A stretch of 64,000 bases of DNA from an uncultured Saprospiraceae bacterium (GTDB lineage Bacteria > Bacteroidota > Bacteroidia > Chitinophagales > Saprospiraceae), in NCBI GenBank assembly GCA_937944095.1, contig CALEAC010000081.1, positions 1 through 64,000 on the forward strand, written 5' to 3'. The position numbers and the translations under genes were made by a program. The notes under the pieces are model-generated. The model was not told where the DNA came from, searched no databases, and saw only the letters and a list, made by a program, of their open reading frames with translations. Each line of letters opens with the position of its first letter. The first letter of the stretch is position 1. Below, piece after piece: positions 53,907-61,921 of this stretch.

Positions 53907-54959
53907 TTAATCTGTTACTGATTTGGCTATAACCATGTAGACAGGTAGATGGTCACTGAAGCCACTTTGGTAAGCATCAAAATCAAAGGTGCGTTTAGGA
54001 TAGCCTTTGTACTTGCCTTTACGTTCGATTAAGAAATTCTTATTGAAGATACGTGCCTCAATAAATTGCAAACCCGATTGTGTATTTGTAACAAAAGGCG
54101 CGCTCACAACAATCTGATCGAACAAACTCCATCTATCTCTATTTGCATTAGACCCTAGTCCTTTATTATATAGGTTAGACATGGGGTTATACATTTCTGA
54201 GCCACTTATTTTATTTAACTTTCTCGCAGCTCGAAGATGTTTCACTAGACTCGCATTATCAGGATCATCATTCAGGTCACCCATAACGACAAATCTGACT
54301 TCGGGATCGATTGTATACAATGAATCTAGTATCCGACGGTTAACTGTAGCGGCTATATTTCTATTGACCGCACTACGTTTTTCTCCACCACTTCTAGAAG
54401 GCCAGTGATTAACAGTAATATGCAAGGGTAGACCATCTAGGCGACCAGACACCAATAATACATCTCTAGTCCTTCTGACCTTAGAAGTATCAGAAAACTG
54501 CATGTGGACAGGATAGGGTACAACCTGATCCACCTGAAAGACTGTTGTGTCGTATACTAATGCGACATCGATGCCTCTTCTATCTGGAGAAGAATGGTGA
54601 ACAAAGCCATAGTTTCTAGAATTCAATTGTGGATGGGAAATCAAATCCATGATGACAGTGTCATTTTCTATTTCAGAAAGACCTAGTAAGCTCAGTCCAT
54701 CAATTTCTTGATTTCGGCCAATCAGCGATATAACAGAAGCTATGTTAGCTACTTTTTCATTGTACTTGTCCTTCGTCCATGCTTTGCTGCCACTGGGTGT
54801 AAATTCTTCATCCCAGATCATTGGGTTATCAATGGTATCAAAAAGGTTTTCTACATTATAGAAGCCTATTGCATAGTATTCCTGTACTGATGCTTGAGAC
54901 CAAATATTAAAATTTGATACCATCAGTAACACTAAGAGCAATAATCTATGTTGAAGCAT
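53907..54959 (-). CDS. exported endonuclease/exonuclease/phosphatase family protein
   Basis: A phosphodiesterase of 350 residues with a signal peptide (cleavage near residue 22, IWSQ). The EEP fold residues are all visible: FYNVENLFD at 33-41, LSEIEND with Glu96/98, NHWPSRSGGE at 184-193, GDLNDDPDN with Asp228 and Asn230, and SDHLPVY with Asp336-His337. This set gives metal-dependent cleavage of DNA, RNA or small phosphodiesters. It has no sorting domain, so it may stay in the periplasm. It is divergent from a TonB receptor and DUF5689 lipoprotein, a grouping seen in other Bacteroidota. Confidence 0.9.
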   Translation of the reverse strand: MLQHRLLLLVLLMVSNFNIWSQASVQEYYAIGFYNVENLFDTIDNPMIWDEEFTPSGSKAWTKDKYNEKVANIASVISLIGRNQEIDGLSLLGLSEIENDTVIMDLISHPQLNSRNYGFVHHSSPDRRGIDVALVYDTTVFQVDQVVPYPVHMQFSDTSKVRRTRDVLLVSGRLDGLPLHITVNHWPSRSGGEKRSAVNRNIAATVNRRILDSLYTIDPEVRFVVMGDLNDDPDNASLVKHLRAARKLNKISGSEMYNPMSNLYNKGLGSNANRDRWSLFDQIVVSAPFVTNTQSGLQFIEARIFNKNFLIERKGKYKGYPKRTFDFDAYQSGFSDHLPVYMVIAKSVTD

Positions 54960-54978
54960 ATTAAGCTGTAAAATACGG

Positions 54979-55023
54979 TTAGCTAAGGTGGAATCGCACT
55001 AAATTTAAGCTAACTTAGCTTAA
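54979..55023. promoter_or_regulatory. palindrome pair in the divergent control region
   Basis: TTAGCTAA at 54979-54986 is a perfect 8-base palindrome; TTAAGCTAACTTAGCTTAA at 55005-55023 is a perfect 9-bp inverted repeat around one base. Their centres are 31.5 bases apart, about three helical turns. A further TTAAGCT lies at 54961-54967, beside the nuclease start. They suggest an operator for a shared regulator; an mRNA hairpin is an alternative for the right one. Confidence 0.45.
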
Positions 55024-55039
55024 TATATGTGATATCAAT

Positions 55040-57844
55040 ATGAAGCTTTCTACAAATTTGTTCTTTATCGTTATTCTGCTGTTGTCTGCCTTTTCTATCT
55101 CTAGTCAGTCAATAAAAGGACGGATATTAGATGGAGAAAGTTCCGATCCTGTTAATAATATAATCTTGTCTATAGAGGGCACTCATTTTGAGGTCGACCA
55201 ATCTGGTAGTTTTAGTATACCGAACCAATTTACAAAAGAGACACTTGCACTTCAGATTTCCTCATCTAGCCATGAGTCGTATTTAATGTCGATAACGAAT
55301 AGCAAAGATGCAGACATAGAATTAGGTATACTCTTCCTAACCTTAAATAATACGAATAGACCTGATGCTCTTAAAGGGAAATCCAGTCTAATAGATAACG
55401 GCGACAATGATAGTTTCGATAATGAAGATAATGGTGTTTCCAGTTTGCTCTCTGCAAGTTGGGATCCATTTGGTTCCTTGGCAGACTTTAATTTTAGAAT
55501 CACGAGATTCAGGCCCAGAGGGCTGGGCCAGGAGCAATCAGAAGTCTATCTCAATGGATTACAATTTAATAATCTAAGGGATGGTCGATACTCATGGAGC
55601 CTATGGGGTGGCCTGAACGATATGTTCAGATCCAGATACTCAGAAATAGGGATGAACTCAACTGACTATGCAGTGGGTGCTTTAGCGGGGATGCAAAACT
55701 TCGACTTGAGATCTAAATCAAGGTCTAAGCGGTCACAGCTCACCATGGATCATTCTAATCGTTCATATCAGTATAGAACGATGCTGAGTCATAATAGTGG
55801 TGTCCAAGCGAATGGTTGGTCATATTCTCTAATGCTGTCTAAGCGCTGGGGTCAGCAAGGCTATATCGAAGGGACATATTATGATGCTTATGCCTACTTT
55901 GCTTCCGTAGATAAGGCTCTTAATGAAAAGCATAGTATTAGCCTTGCAGCATTTGCATCTCCTAGCGTACGAGGTCGATCTGGTAATACAACTCAAGTCA
56001 TGTATGACCTTGTAGAGGACAACTTCTATAATCCTAATTGGGGATATCAAAATGGTAAGATTAGAAATTCTAGGGAGTATCGCTCACATCAACCAGTGGT
56101 TATGCTGCGACATGATTATGAAGCGAACACGAGCACTTCTTTCTCTACCTCAGTCGGTGTTCAATTTGGCTACTTTGGGTCGACCAGATTAGGTTGGTTA
56201 GAAGCGCCAGATCCTCGACCTGATTATTATGGGAACCTACCTTATGATAATGCAGCTAATTTATCAGAATCAGATCTCAATACACTGACTCAAGCTTACA
56301 AGGAGGATGAGAGTATAAGACAGATAGATTGGGACAAAATGTATGATATAAACCGAAGTAGAAAGTATGGCTATAGAGATGAAGATGGACAACTAAATGA
56401 GGAGAATATATCCGCATACATCCTAGAGGAGCAACGCTTTGATAATAGAAAAATCATAGTTCAGTCACATCTTAGTCACACACTCAATACTAATTCTGAG
56501 CTCAATGCGGGTGCTAGTTTTAGGTATGATCGCAATCATAATTACAAGCTAGTTGATGATCTGTTAGGGGGTTCTCATTTCCTAGACATAGATGGCTTTG
56601 CACTGAGGGAATCTAGAGACTTCACTTTTCTTCAGAATGACATAGATCGCCCGAATAGATTACTGAGCCAAGGTGACCGTTTCGGCACTGATTACTACAT
56701 TCACAATACCAATGTGCGTTTGTGGGGTCAGTATCATCACCGTGGGAAGAGACTCGATTTTAACCTGAGGACTAGTGCTGAAAATACCAATTACTATAGA
56801 GAGGGTCTTATTGCTAATGGTAAGTTCCCAAACAATTCTAAAGGTAAGTCCGAAGTAGTCAACTTTAACCACGGTACTGTAAAGGCGGGTTTGACATACA
56901 AAATTAATGGGAGAAATTATATCTATTCTAACCTCAGCTATATGACGAGAGCGCCATTTAGTAGTTATACCTTCGAATCTGCTGATACCCGTAACAGTTT
57001 AGTAAGAGGCTTAAGTTTAGAAAAATTTCAAGCTGGAGAACTAGGCTACATACTTCGGCACCCTAAACTGAATGCAAGAGCCACTTTCTTCTATATCAAT
57101 TCTAAGGATGGGATAGAAGGCATTTCTGGCTTTCTAGAAGGCATAGGTCAGCAAGCGACTGGAGCATTTGCAAATATTATAACCTCAGGTATCGATAAGC
57201 TTAATTATGGTTTAGAGTTTGGATTGGATTATAAACTGTCATCCGTACTCAATGTGAGGTATGCCGCGGCACTAGGAGAATACATATTTACTTCGAGGCC
57301 AGAAATCACTTTGACAATAGACAATAGTGGACAGGTTGTAACATATGACCAGCAGCTAGTTGCCTATCTGGAAAACTTTAATCAGGATGCTGTACCTCAG
57401 GTCGCTCACACGCTCGACTTCGAATATAGATCACCAGCCTTCTGGTCGTTGAGTGTGAATTTTAATTATTTTGATGATATCTATATAGACCAGAATCCAC
57501 TAAGAAGGACTATTCTAACAAGTAGAGCTGTTAAGGACTTTACTGAGACCAAACGCTATGATGACCTATCATATGAAGAATTATTGGACAATCTAGTCAG
57601 TCAAGAAAAATACAAAGAGATTTTCTCCATAGATCTATTTGCTAAGAAATCTTTTAGGTGGAAGCAATATGATTTAGACATCCAATTAAGTGTTAATAAT
57701 CTATTGGACAAACAGGATATTATTTACTCTGGTTTCGAACAACTACGTTTTGATTTTATAGGCTTAGACCAGAATAGATTTGCAGCTAGATATAACTATG
57801 CTTACGGAAGAAATTATTCTGTAGGACTTAAACTTAAATTGTAA
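55040..57844 (+). CDS. TonB-dependent outer-membrane receptor
   Basis: A 934-residue outer-membrane protein with signal peptide (ending near residue 23), a carboxypeptidase-like regulatory domain (about 24-115) as in SusC-type and related receptors, a plug domain (about 140-250, with FRPRGLGQEQSEVYLNGLQFNN) and a long beta-barrel with aromatic strand ends to the C-terminal VGLKLKL. It would take up a ligand using TonB energy. The DUF5689 lipoprotein follows after 20 bases and is probably its surface partner. The divergent secreted EEP nuclease suggests that the cargo may be nucleic acid pieces or other phosphodiesters; this is inference. Confidence 0.9.
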   Translation: MKLSTNLFFIVILLLSAFSISSQSIKGRILDGESSDPVNNIILSIEGTHFEVDQSGSFSIPNQFTKETLALQISSSSHESYLMSITNSKDADIELGILFLTLNNTNRPDALKGKSSLIDNGDNDSFDNEDNGVSSLLSASWDPFGSLADFNFRITRFRPRGLGQEQSEVYLNGLQFNNLRDGRYSWSLWGGLNDMFRSRYSEIGMNSTDYAVGALAGMQNFDLRSKSRSKRSQLTMDHSNRSYQYRTMLSHNSGVQANGWSYSLMLSKRWGQQGYIEGTYYDAYAYFASVDKALNEKHSISLAAFASPSVRGRSGNTTQVMYDLVEDNFYNPNWGYQNGKIRNSREYRSHQPVVMLRHDYEANTSTSFSTSVGVQFGYFGSTRLGWLEAPDPRPDYYGNLPYDNAANLSESDLNTLTQAYKEDESIRQIDWDKMYDINRSRKYGYRDEDGQLNEENISAYILEEQRFDNRKIIVQSHLSHTLNTNSELNAGASFRYDRNHNYKLVDDLLGGSHFLDIDGFALRESRDFTFLQNDIDRPNRLLSQGDRFGTDYYIHNTNVRLWGQYHHRGKRLDFNLRTSAENTNYYREGLIANGKFPNNSKGKSEVVNFNHGTVKAGLTYKINGRNYIYSNLSYMTRAPFSSYTFESADTRNSLVRGLSLEKFQAGELGYILRHPKLNARATFFYINSKDGIEGISGFLEGIGQQATGAFANIITSGIDKLNYGLEFGLDYKLSSVLNVRYAAALGEYIFTSRPEITLTIDNSGQVVTYDQQLVAYLENFNQDAVPQVAHTLDFEYRSPAFWSLSVNFNYFDDIYIDQNPLRRTILTSRAVKDFTETKRYDDLSYEELLDNLVSQEKYKEIFSIDLFAKKSFRWKQYDLDIQLSVNNLLDKQDIIYSGFEQLRFDFIGLDQNRFAARYNYAYGRNYSVGLKLKL

Positions 57845-57864
57845 GAATAATAAATACTACATAC

Positions 57865-59376
57865 ATGAAGTTCAGAATTGTATCACTTTTCATCGTAAGC
57901 ATTAGCTTTATTTTCACTAGTTGTGTGGATAGAGATTTCGATGCACCTCCTATCTTGGAGAATGCAGATCCAAATATCCCGGAAGGTCAAATCATCTCTA
58001 TTTCGGACGTCCTTTCTCTTAGAGAAGCCGGAGAAAACTTCCATGATGTAGATATGGATATGTATATCAGAGCGATAGTTACAGCTGATGACCAATCAGG
58101 TAACTTCTATAAGAGCATAGTTATAGAAGATGAGACTGCGGGCATTACTATATTGTTAGATGATGTAGAATTATGGAACAAATATTTCGTTGGCAGGAGA
58201 GTATTCGTTCACTTAAAAAATATCTGGGTTGGTGAATTCAACGGTCTACCTCAACTAGGGTTTGAGCCCTTCGATAATGGACGAGGTCTGACTATGGCAA
58301 GAATCCCTGCGGACATGATTCCATCAACAGTAATAACTGGTCTCATATTAGATGAACCTCTCGCTAGAACCATGCAAGTTGCTGATATAACTGCTAGTGA
58401 TTATAACACGCTTATCACTATAGAGAATATGCAATTCAATGAAGAAAGCGTCAATACAACTTTTGCTGATGCAGAAAATGCAGAAGCCATTGATCACACG
58501 ATAGAGGATTGTGATGGGAACGCCTTGACACTAAGAACTTCAGGTTTTGCAGAATTTGCAGATCAGATGACGCCGACTGGCAAAGGTTCTGTAACAGGTA
58601 TTATTTCAGTCTATAATAGTACGAGACAGTTTCTTATCAGAGACTTGATTGATATAGATATGACTGGTGATAGATGTAGTGCTGCATTAGAGTCTAGTCT
58701 TGTAAGTATCGAAACGATATTAGCAAGGAGAATTGCTGGCGAGGACGTAGAATTTAATAGTGGCGAGGTTATCAAGGGTCAGATTATCTCTAGCGATGAG
58801 ACAGGCAACTTCTTTAAGTCGATTACTATTGCTGATGAGACTGGTGGTATAGCAGTGCTAGTGGACGCTACTAACACCTATAACGATTACCCATTAGGTT
58901 CTATATTCTACTTAAAACTAAATGGACTATATATTTCTGACTTTAATGCACTACCGCAATTAGGCTATACCCAAAGCAATGCTAATGTGAGTCGGATTCC
59001 TGAAAGTCTGTTATCCAACTACTTTGTGCCGACTATAGAAACACAAGCGCTAACGCCAAAGTTGGTCGCTCTTACAGAATTAAACGAGGGAATGCTTAAT
59101 ACTTATGTGCAATTAGATGACATCCAGTTCACAACTGGATCACTTAACGACAGTTATGCGGATGCCAACAATCAGGTAGCAGTTAATCACCAATTAGAAG
59201 ATTGCAACGGTAATAAAATCATAATCAGGACATCAGGTTATTCAGAATTTGCAGGGCAAACAGTACCATCAGATAATGGCTCAATAACTGGTGTCCTTCA
59301 GATTTATCAAGAAGATTATCAGATTTATCTCAACTTCTCTGAGAATGTCAATTTTGACAAAGATAGATGTCCCTAA
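57865..59376 (+). CDS. DUF5689 lipoprotein with two copies of the unit
   Basis: A 503-residue lipoprotein (SFIFTSC, Cys20). It holds two copies of an OB-fold-like DUF5689 unit: 42-271 and 280-502. Matching landmarks are SGNFYKSIVIEDETAGITILLD with TGNFFKSITIADETGGIAVLVD, GEFNGLPQLGF with SDFNALPQLGY, and DCDGNALTLRTSGFAEFA with DCDNGN-type KIIIRTSGYSEFA, each ending in DRC. OB folds often bind nucleic acid or sugars. It follows the TonB receptor after 20 bases and is likely to be its surface-exposed ligand-binding partner. The family has no proven role. Confidence 0.87.
   Translation: MKFRIVSLFIVSISFIFTSCVDRDFDAPPILENADPNIPEGQIISISDVLSLREAGENFHDVDMDMYIRAIVTADDQSGNFYKSIVIEDETAGITILLDDVELWNKYFVGRRVFVHLKNIWVGEFNGLPQLGFEPFDNGRGLTMARIPADMIPSTVITGLILDEPLARTMQVADITASDYNTLITIENMQFNEESVNTTFADAENAEAIDHTIEDCDGNALTLRTSGFAEFADQMTPTGKGSVTGIISVYNSTRQFLIRDLIDIDMTGDRCSAALESSLVSIETILARRIAGEDVEFNSGEVIKGQIISSDETGNFFKSITIADETGGIAVLVDATNTYNDYPLGSIFYLKLNGLYISDFNALPQLGYTQSNANVSRIPESLLSNYFVPTIETQALTPKLVALTELNEGMLNTYVQLDDIQFTTGSLNDSYADANNQVAVNHQLEDCNGNKIIIRTSGYSEFAGQTVPSDNGSITGVLQIYQEDYQIYLNFSENVNFDKDRCP
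57988..58677 (+). repeat. first DUF5689 unit
   Basis: Residues 42-271 of the lipoprotein. The second unit at 58702-59370 matches it along its whole length. Confidence 0.8.
58702..59370 (+). repeat. second DUF5689 unit
   Basis: Residues 280-502, about 223 residues against 230 in the first. The protein copies are clearly related but diverged, so the duplication is not recent. Confidence 0.8.
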
Positions 59377-59378
59377 GG

Positions 59379-60962
59379 TTATAATGGCACGACAAACTTG
59401 TGATTAGCGATACTGTTATTACTACTTAGATTTAGAATATAGGTTCCAGCAGTCAGATTAGCTAAGGGAATTTCGTATGAAACAACCTGTGGGGTCAGTG
59501 AGGCTGCAGCTATGTCTGACTGATAGATTAGTCGACCATCAGCACTATATATTCGGACTAGATGACTGCCAAGTATTTCTGAATCAAAATTCAAAAACAC
59601 CGTTTCGTCCTTATAGCTGATATAGTTAATAATCAGTTCATCGCTGCTTTCATTGTCGCAATAGTCTATCAAATAGTCATAGGCTTTAGATAAATTAATT
59701 CGACCACCTGTTTTTGTATTTTGTAGAGAGCTTATCCTATCCGTGGATGCCATAATACATCGTCGCATAAGCAATGCTGCCTCTGAGGGGGAATCCACTA
59801 TTAGTTTCTGTAACCTAGAGCAATCTACACTATATAGTAAAGCAATTACGCCAGCTATATGAGGTGAACTAGCTGAGGTACCTATCATTAAGCTATACTC
59901 ATTTCCTGTATCAGTCGTCAGTACATTTTCGCCTGGAGCTCCTATATCGACGTTTAGCGGGCCATAAGCTGCAAACTGCACTTTGTTATCACTATCATCA
60001 GTATTCGTCACTGACAATAAATAATCACTAGGACATAAAGAAGGCAGGTCGCCTAACTCATCTATATTGTAGTCATCGTTAGGTACAGCACAGACTGATA
60101 ATATACCAACCGCACCTGCTCGCTCATAGAGATTACACCAATCATCAGCGCCTTCTGGAAACCCGAAATCGACTCCTGAGGACAAATTGGTAACCATTAC
60201 ATTAGCACCTTCAGCTCCATCCGTATCTAAGTATCGTTGCTTCATACTGATGACATACTCCATTGCTTGAATGATTTCACCCACTTGAGTTACACCGCTG
60301 ATAGGCATAATCTTCGAATTCCAATTGACACCTGCAACACCTCTACCGTTATTTCCTTTTGCAGCGATTATGCCATAGACGTTTGTACCATGCGTTAGGA
60401 TATCGTGTTCTTCAGATTTATCATCGATATTATAACCATGATAATCATCTATAATCCCATTATTATCATTATCCAAGCCATCATTACTTATCTCTGCCTT
60501 ATTAGTCCACAGATTGTCGACGAGATCTATATGCTCTATATCGAATCCATCATCTAGAATAGCCACAACTATTTCTTCGCCTGTCGTCAGTGCACCACCT
60601 GTGGTATGTTCCCATATCGCTGGTGCATTAATGATGTCCATATTCCATTGCTTAGAATACTCTAGATCATCAGGTATTCTATCTCTTTGTTGCAATTGCT
60701 TATTAGGATAAGCACTTAGGACTCTGTATTTATCGAGATATGACCGAATTTTCGCTTGAGACACAACTTGTGATGTCCGGAATCTATAAAGGTTAAGCTC
60801 AGAGCTTATCATTGATATCTCAGTTATTGTGGGCGATTTTTGGTCTTGGAGGTTACTTATGCTTTGTGTAGATGGCAATTTAATAAGCCAATCATCCGTC
60901 TGGGCATCTAAAGTCATGATGCAAATAGTCATCAAGAAGAATAAATAAATGGCTGTTTTCAT
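59379..60962 (-). CDS. secreted S8 family (subtilisin) serine protease with T9SS sorting domain
   Basis: A 527-residue exported protease (signal peptide ending near residue 20, TLDA). The catalytic triad is Asp137 in AILDDGFDIEH, His191 in THGTNVYG and Ser363 in GTSASSPH; the oxyanion Asn is in MVTNLSSGV-type context (about 257-265). A propeptide-like region (about 25-105) precedes it. The C-terminal ~75 residues (HLVRIYSADGRLIYQSD and GTYILNLSS) form a type A sorting domain for export by the T9SS. It converges with the DUF5689 gene, 2 bases apart. It probably cuts proteins in the medium. Confidence 0.92.
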   Translation of the reverse strand: MKTAIYLFFLMTICIMTLDAQTDDWLIKLPSTQSISNLQDQKSPTITEISMISSELNLYRFRTSQVVSQAKIRSYLDKYRVLSAYPNKQLQQRDRIPDDLEYSKQWNMDIINAPAIWEHTTGGALTTGEEIVVAILDDGFDIEHIDLVDNLWTNKAEISNDGLDNDNNGIIDDYHGYNIDDKSEEHDILTHGTNVYGIIAAKGNNGRGVAGVNWNSKIMPISGVTQVGEIIQAMEYVISMKQRYLDTDGAEGANVMVTNLSSGVDFGFPEGADDWCNLYERAGAVGILSVCAVPNDDYNIDELGDLPSLCPSDYLLSVTNTDDSDNKVQFAAYGPLNVDIGAPGENVLTTDTGNEYSLMIGTSASSPHIAGVIALLYSVDCSRLQKLIVDSPSEAALLMRRCIMASTDRISSLQNTKTGGRINLSKAYDYLIDYCDNESSDELIINYISYKDETVFLNFDSEILGSHLVRIYSADGRLIYQSDIAAASLTPQVVSYEIPLANLTAGTYILNLSSNNSIANHKFVVPL

Positions 60963-61042
60963 AGCTTGGCTTAGTTACATGATAAAATTATCGAATTTAA
61001 TATCACCATGCATCTATATACTACAACTATGTCGTGACAGAC

Positions 61043-61921
61043 TTAGTTAGATGCATCCACAATAACAAGGCTATTCTTCATAGAAGCCAATCGTTTGATA
61101 TTTGAGATTCCTTGATCTCTCAGGTCGGTAATTTCTTCCCATCCTTCTGAGTTACCCTCTTTGTAGAAGTACAGTTTAGACCCATTACCCATGATTATCG
61201 TGTCATCATTCAATAACTCAAAGTCCTCAGATTCTGGCAAGGTATTGACGATGATTCGGCTTTGATTGGTGAGTGTATTATATTCCTTGATGACCCATTC
61301 CTGATCATTAAGCTTATGTACAAAAACCGGATTCTTCGCTTTATTAACTTTTATACACCGACCTACTTTGTCTAGTATAATCTTTCGTCTTTCACTTTTG
61401 GCATGAGCTATTGCTAAGTTATGATGAGGCTCCTCTACAAGAAAAAGAGCTATATTTTCTTCATCTAACCAATTATGATAACCAATGTTATTGCTGTTAT
61501 TCATATACCTTTTAGCAATTCCAATACCATCCATAGGATAGTACGAGAGTGTCTGTACCTCACCTCCTTTTTCTACTCTAACGACTGAGAATTCATCTCT
61601 GCCTGGAATCTTAGTAGGGGAGTACTCTTTTTCATCAGTATAGGTTACCCGAGTAAGCGTCTTTTCGAAAAGATCAAAAGCGGCAATCTCAGTTTGCTCA
61701 GTATCGTAATAGTTAGTGGTAAAGTAGATTAATTTATCATTAAAATAAGCCGGCTGATTATTATACCCATTTTGGTTAAAAGCTGTAAGGAATTGAGGTG
61801 CCTTTAATCTATATTTCTGACCTACTTTAGTAAGTGTAAAGTGATACATATTACTAGTGCCTTGTCCTAAAATAAAACTGGGCAATAACACAACGAGTAT
61901 GGCAATAACTCTAATCAACAT
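61043..61921 (-). CDS. exported beta-propeller-like (TolB/WD40-like) protein
   Basis: A 292-residue protein with a signal peptide (ending near residue 20, ILGQ). The body has repeated strand patterns such as NDKLIYFTTNYYDTEQTEIAAFDLFEKTLTRVTYTDEKEYSPTKIPGRDEF, like a TolB-type six-bladed propeller, though shorter than usual. No catalytic residues are recognised. Its start lies 11 bases inside the end of lepB, so translation is probably coupled to the signal peptidase. The function is unknown. Confidence 0.78.
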   Translation of the reverse strand: MLIRVIAILVVLLPSFILGQGTSNMYHFTLTKVGQKYRLKAPQFLTAFNQNGYNNQPAYFNDKLIYFTTNYYDTEQTEIAAFDLFEKTLTRVTYTDEKEYSPTKIPGRDEFSVVRVEKGGEVQTLSYYPMDGIGIAKRYMNNSNNIGYHNWLDEENIALFLVEEPHHNLAIAHAKSERRKIILDKVGRCIKVNKAKNPVFVHKLNDQEWVIKEYNTLTNQSRIIVNTLPESEDFELLNDDTIIMGNGSKLYFYKEGNSEGWEEITDLRDQGISNIKRLASMKNSLVIVDASN

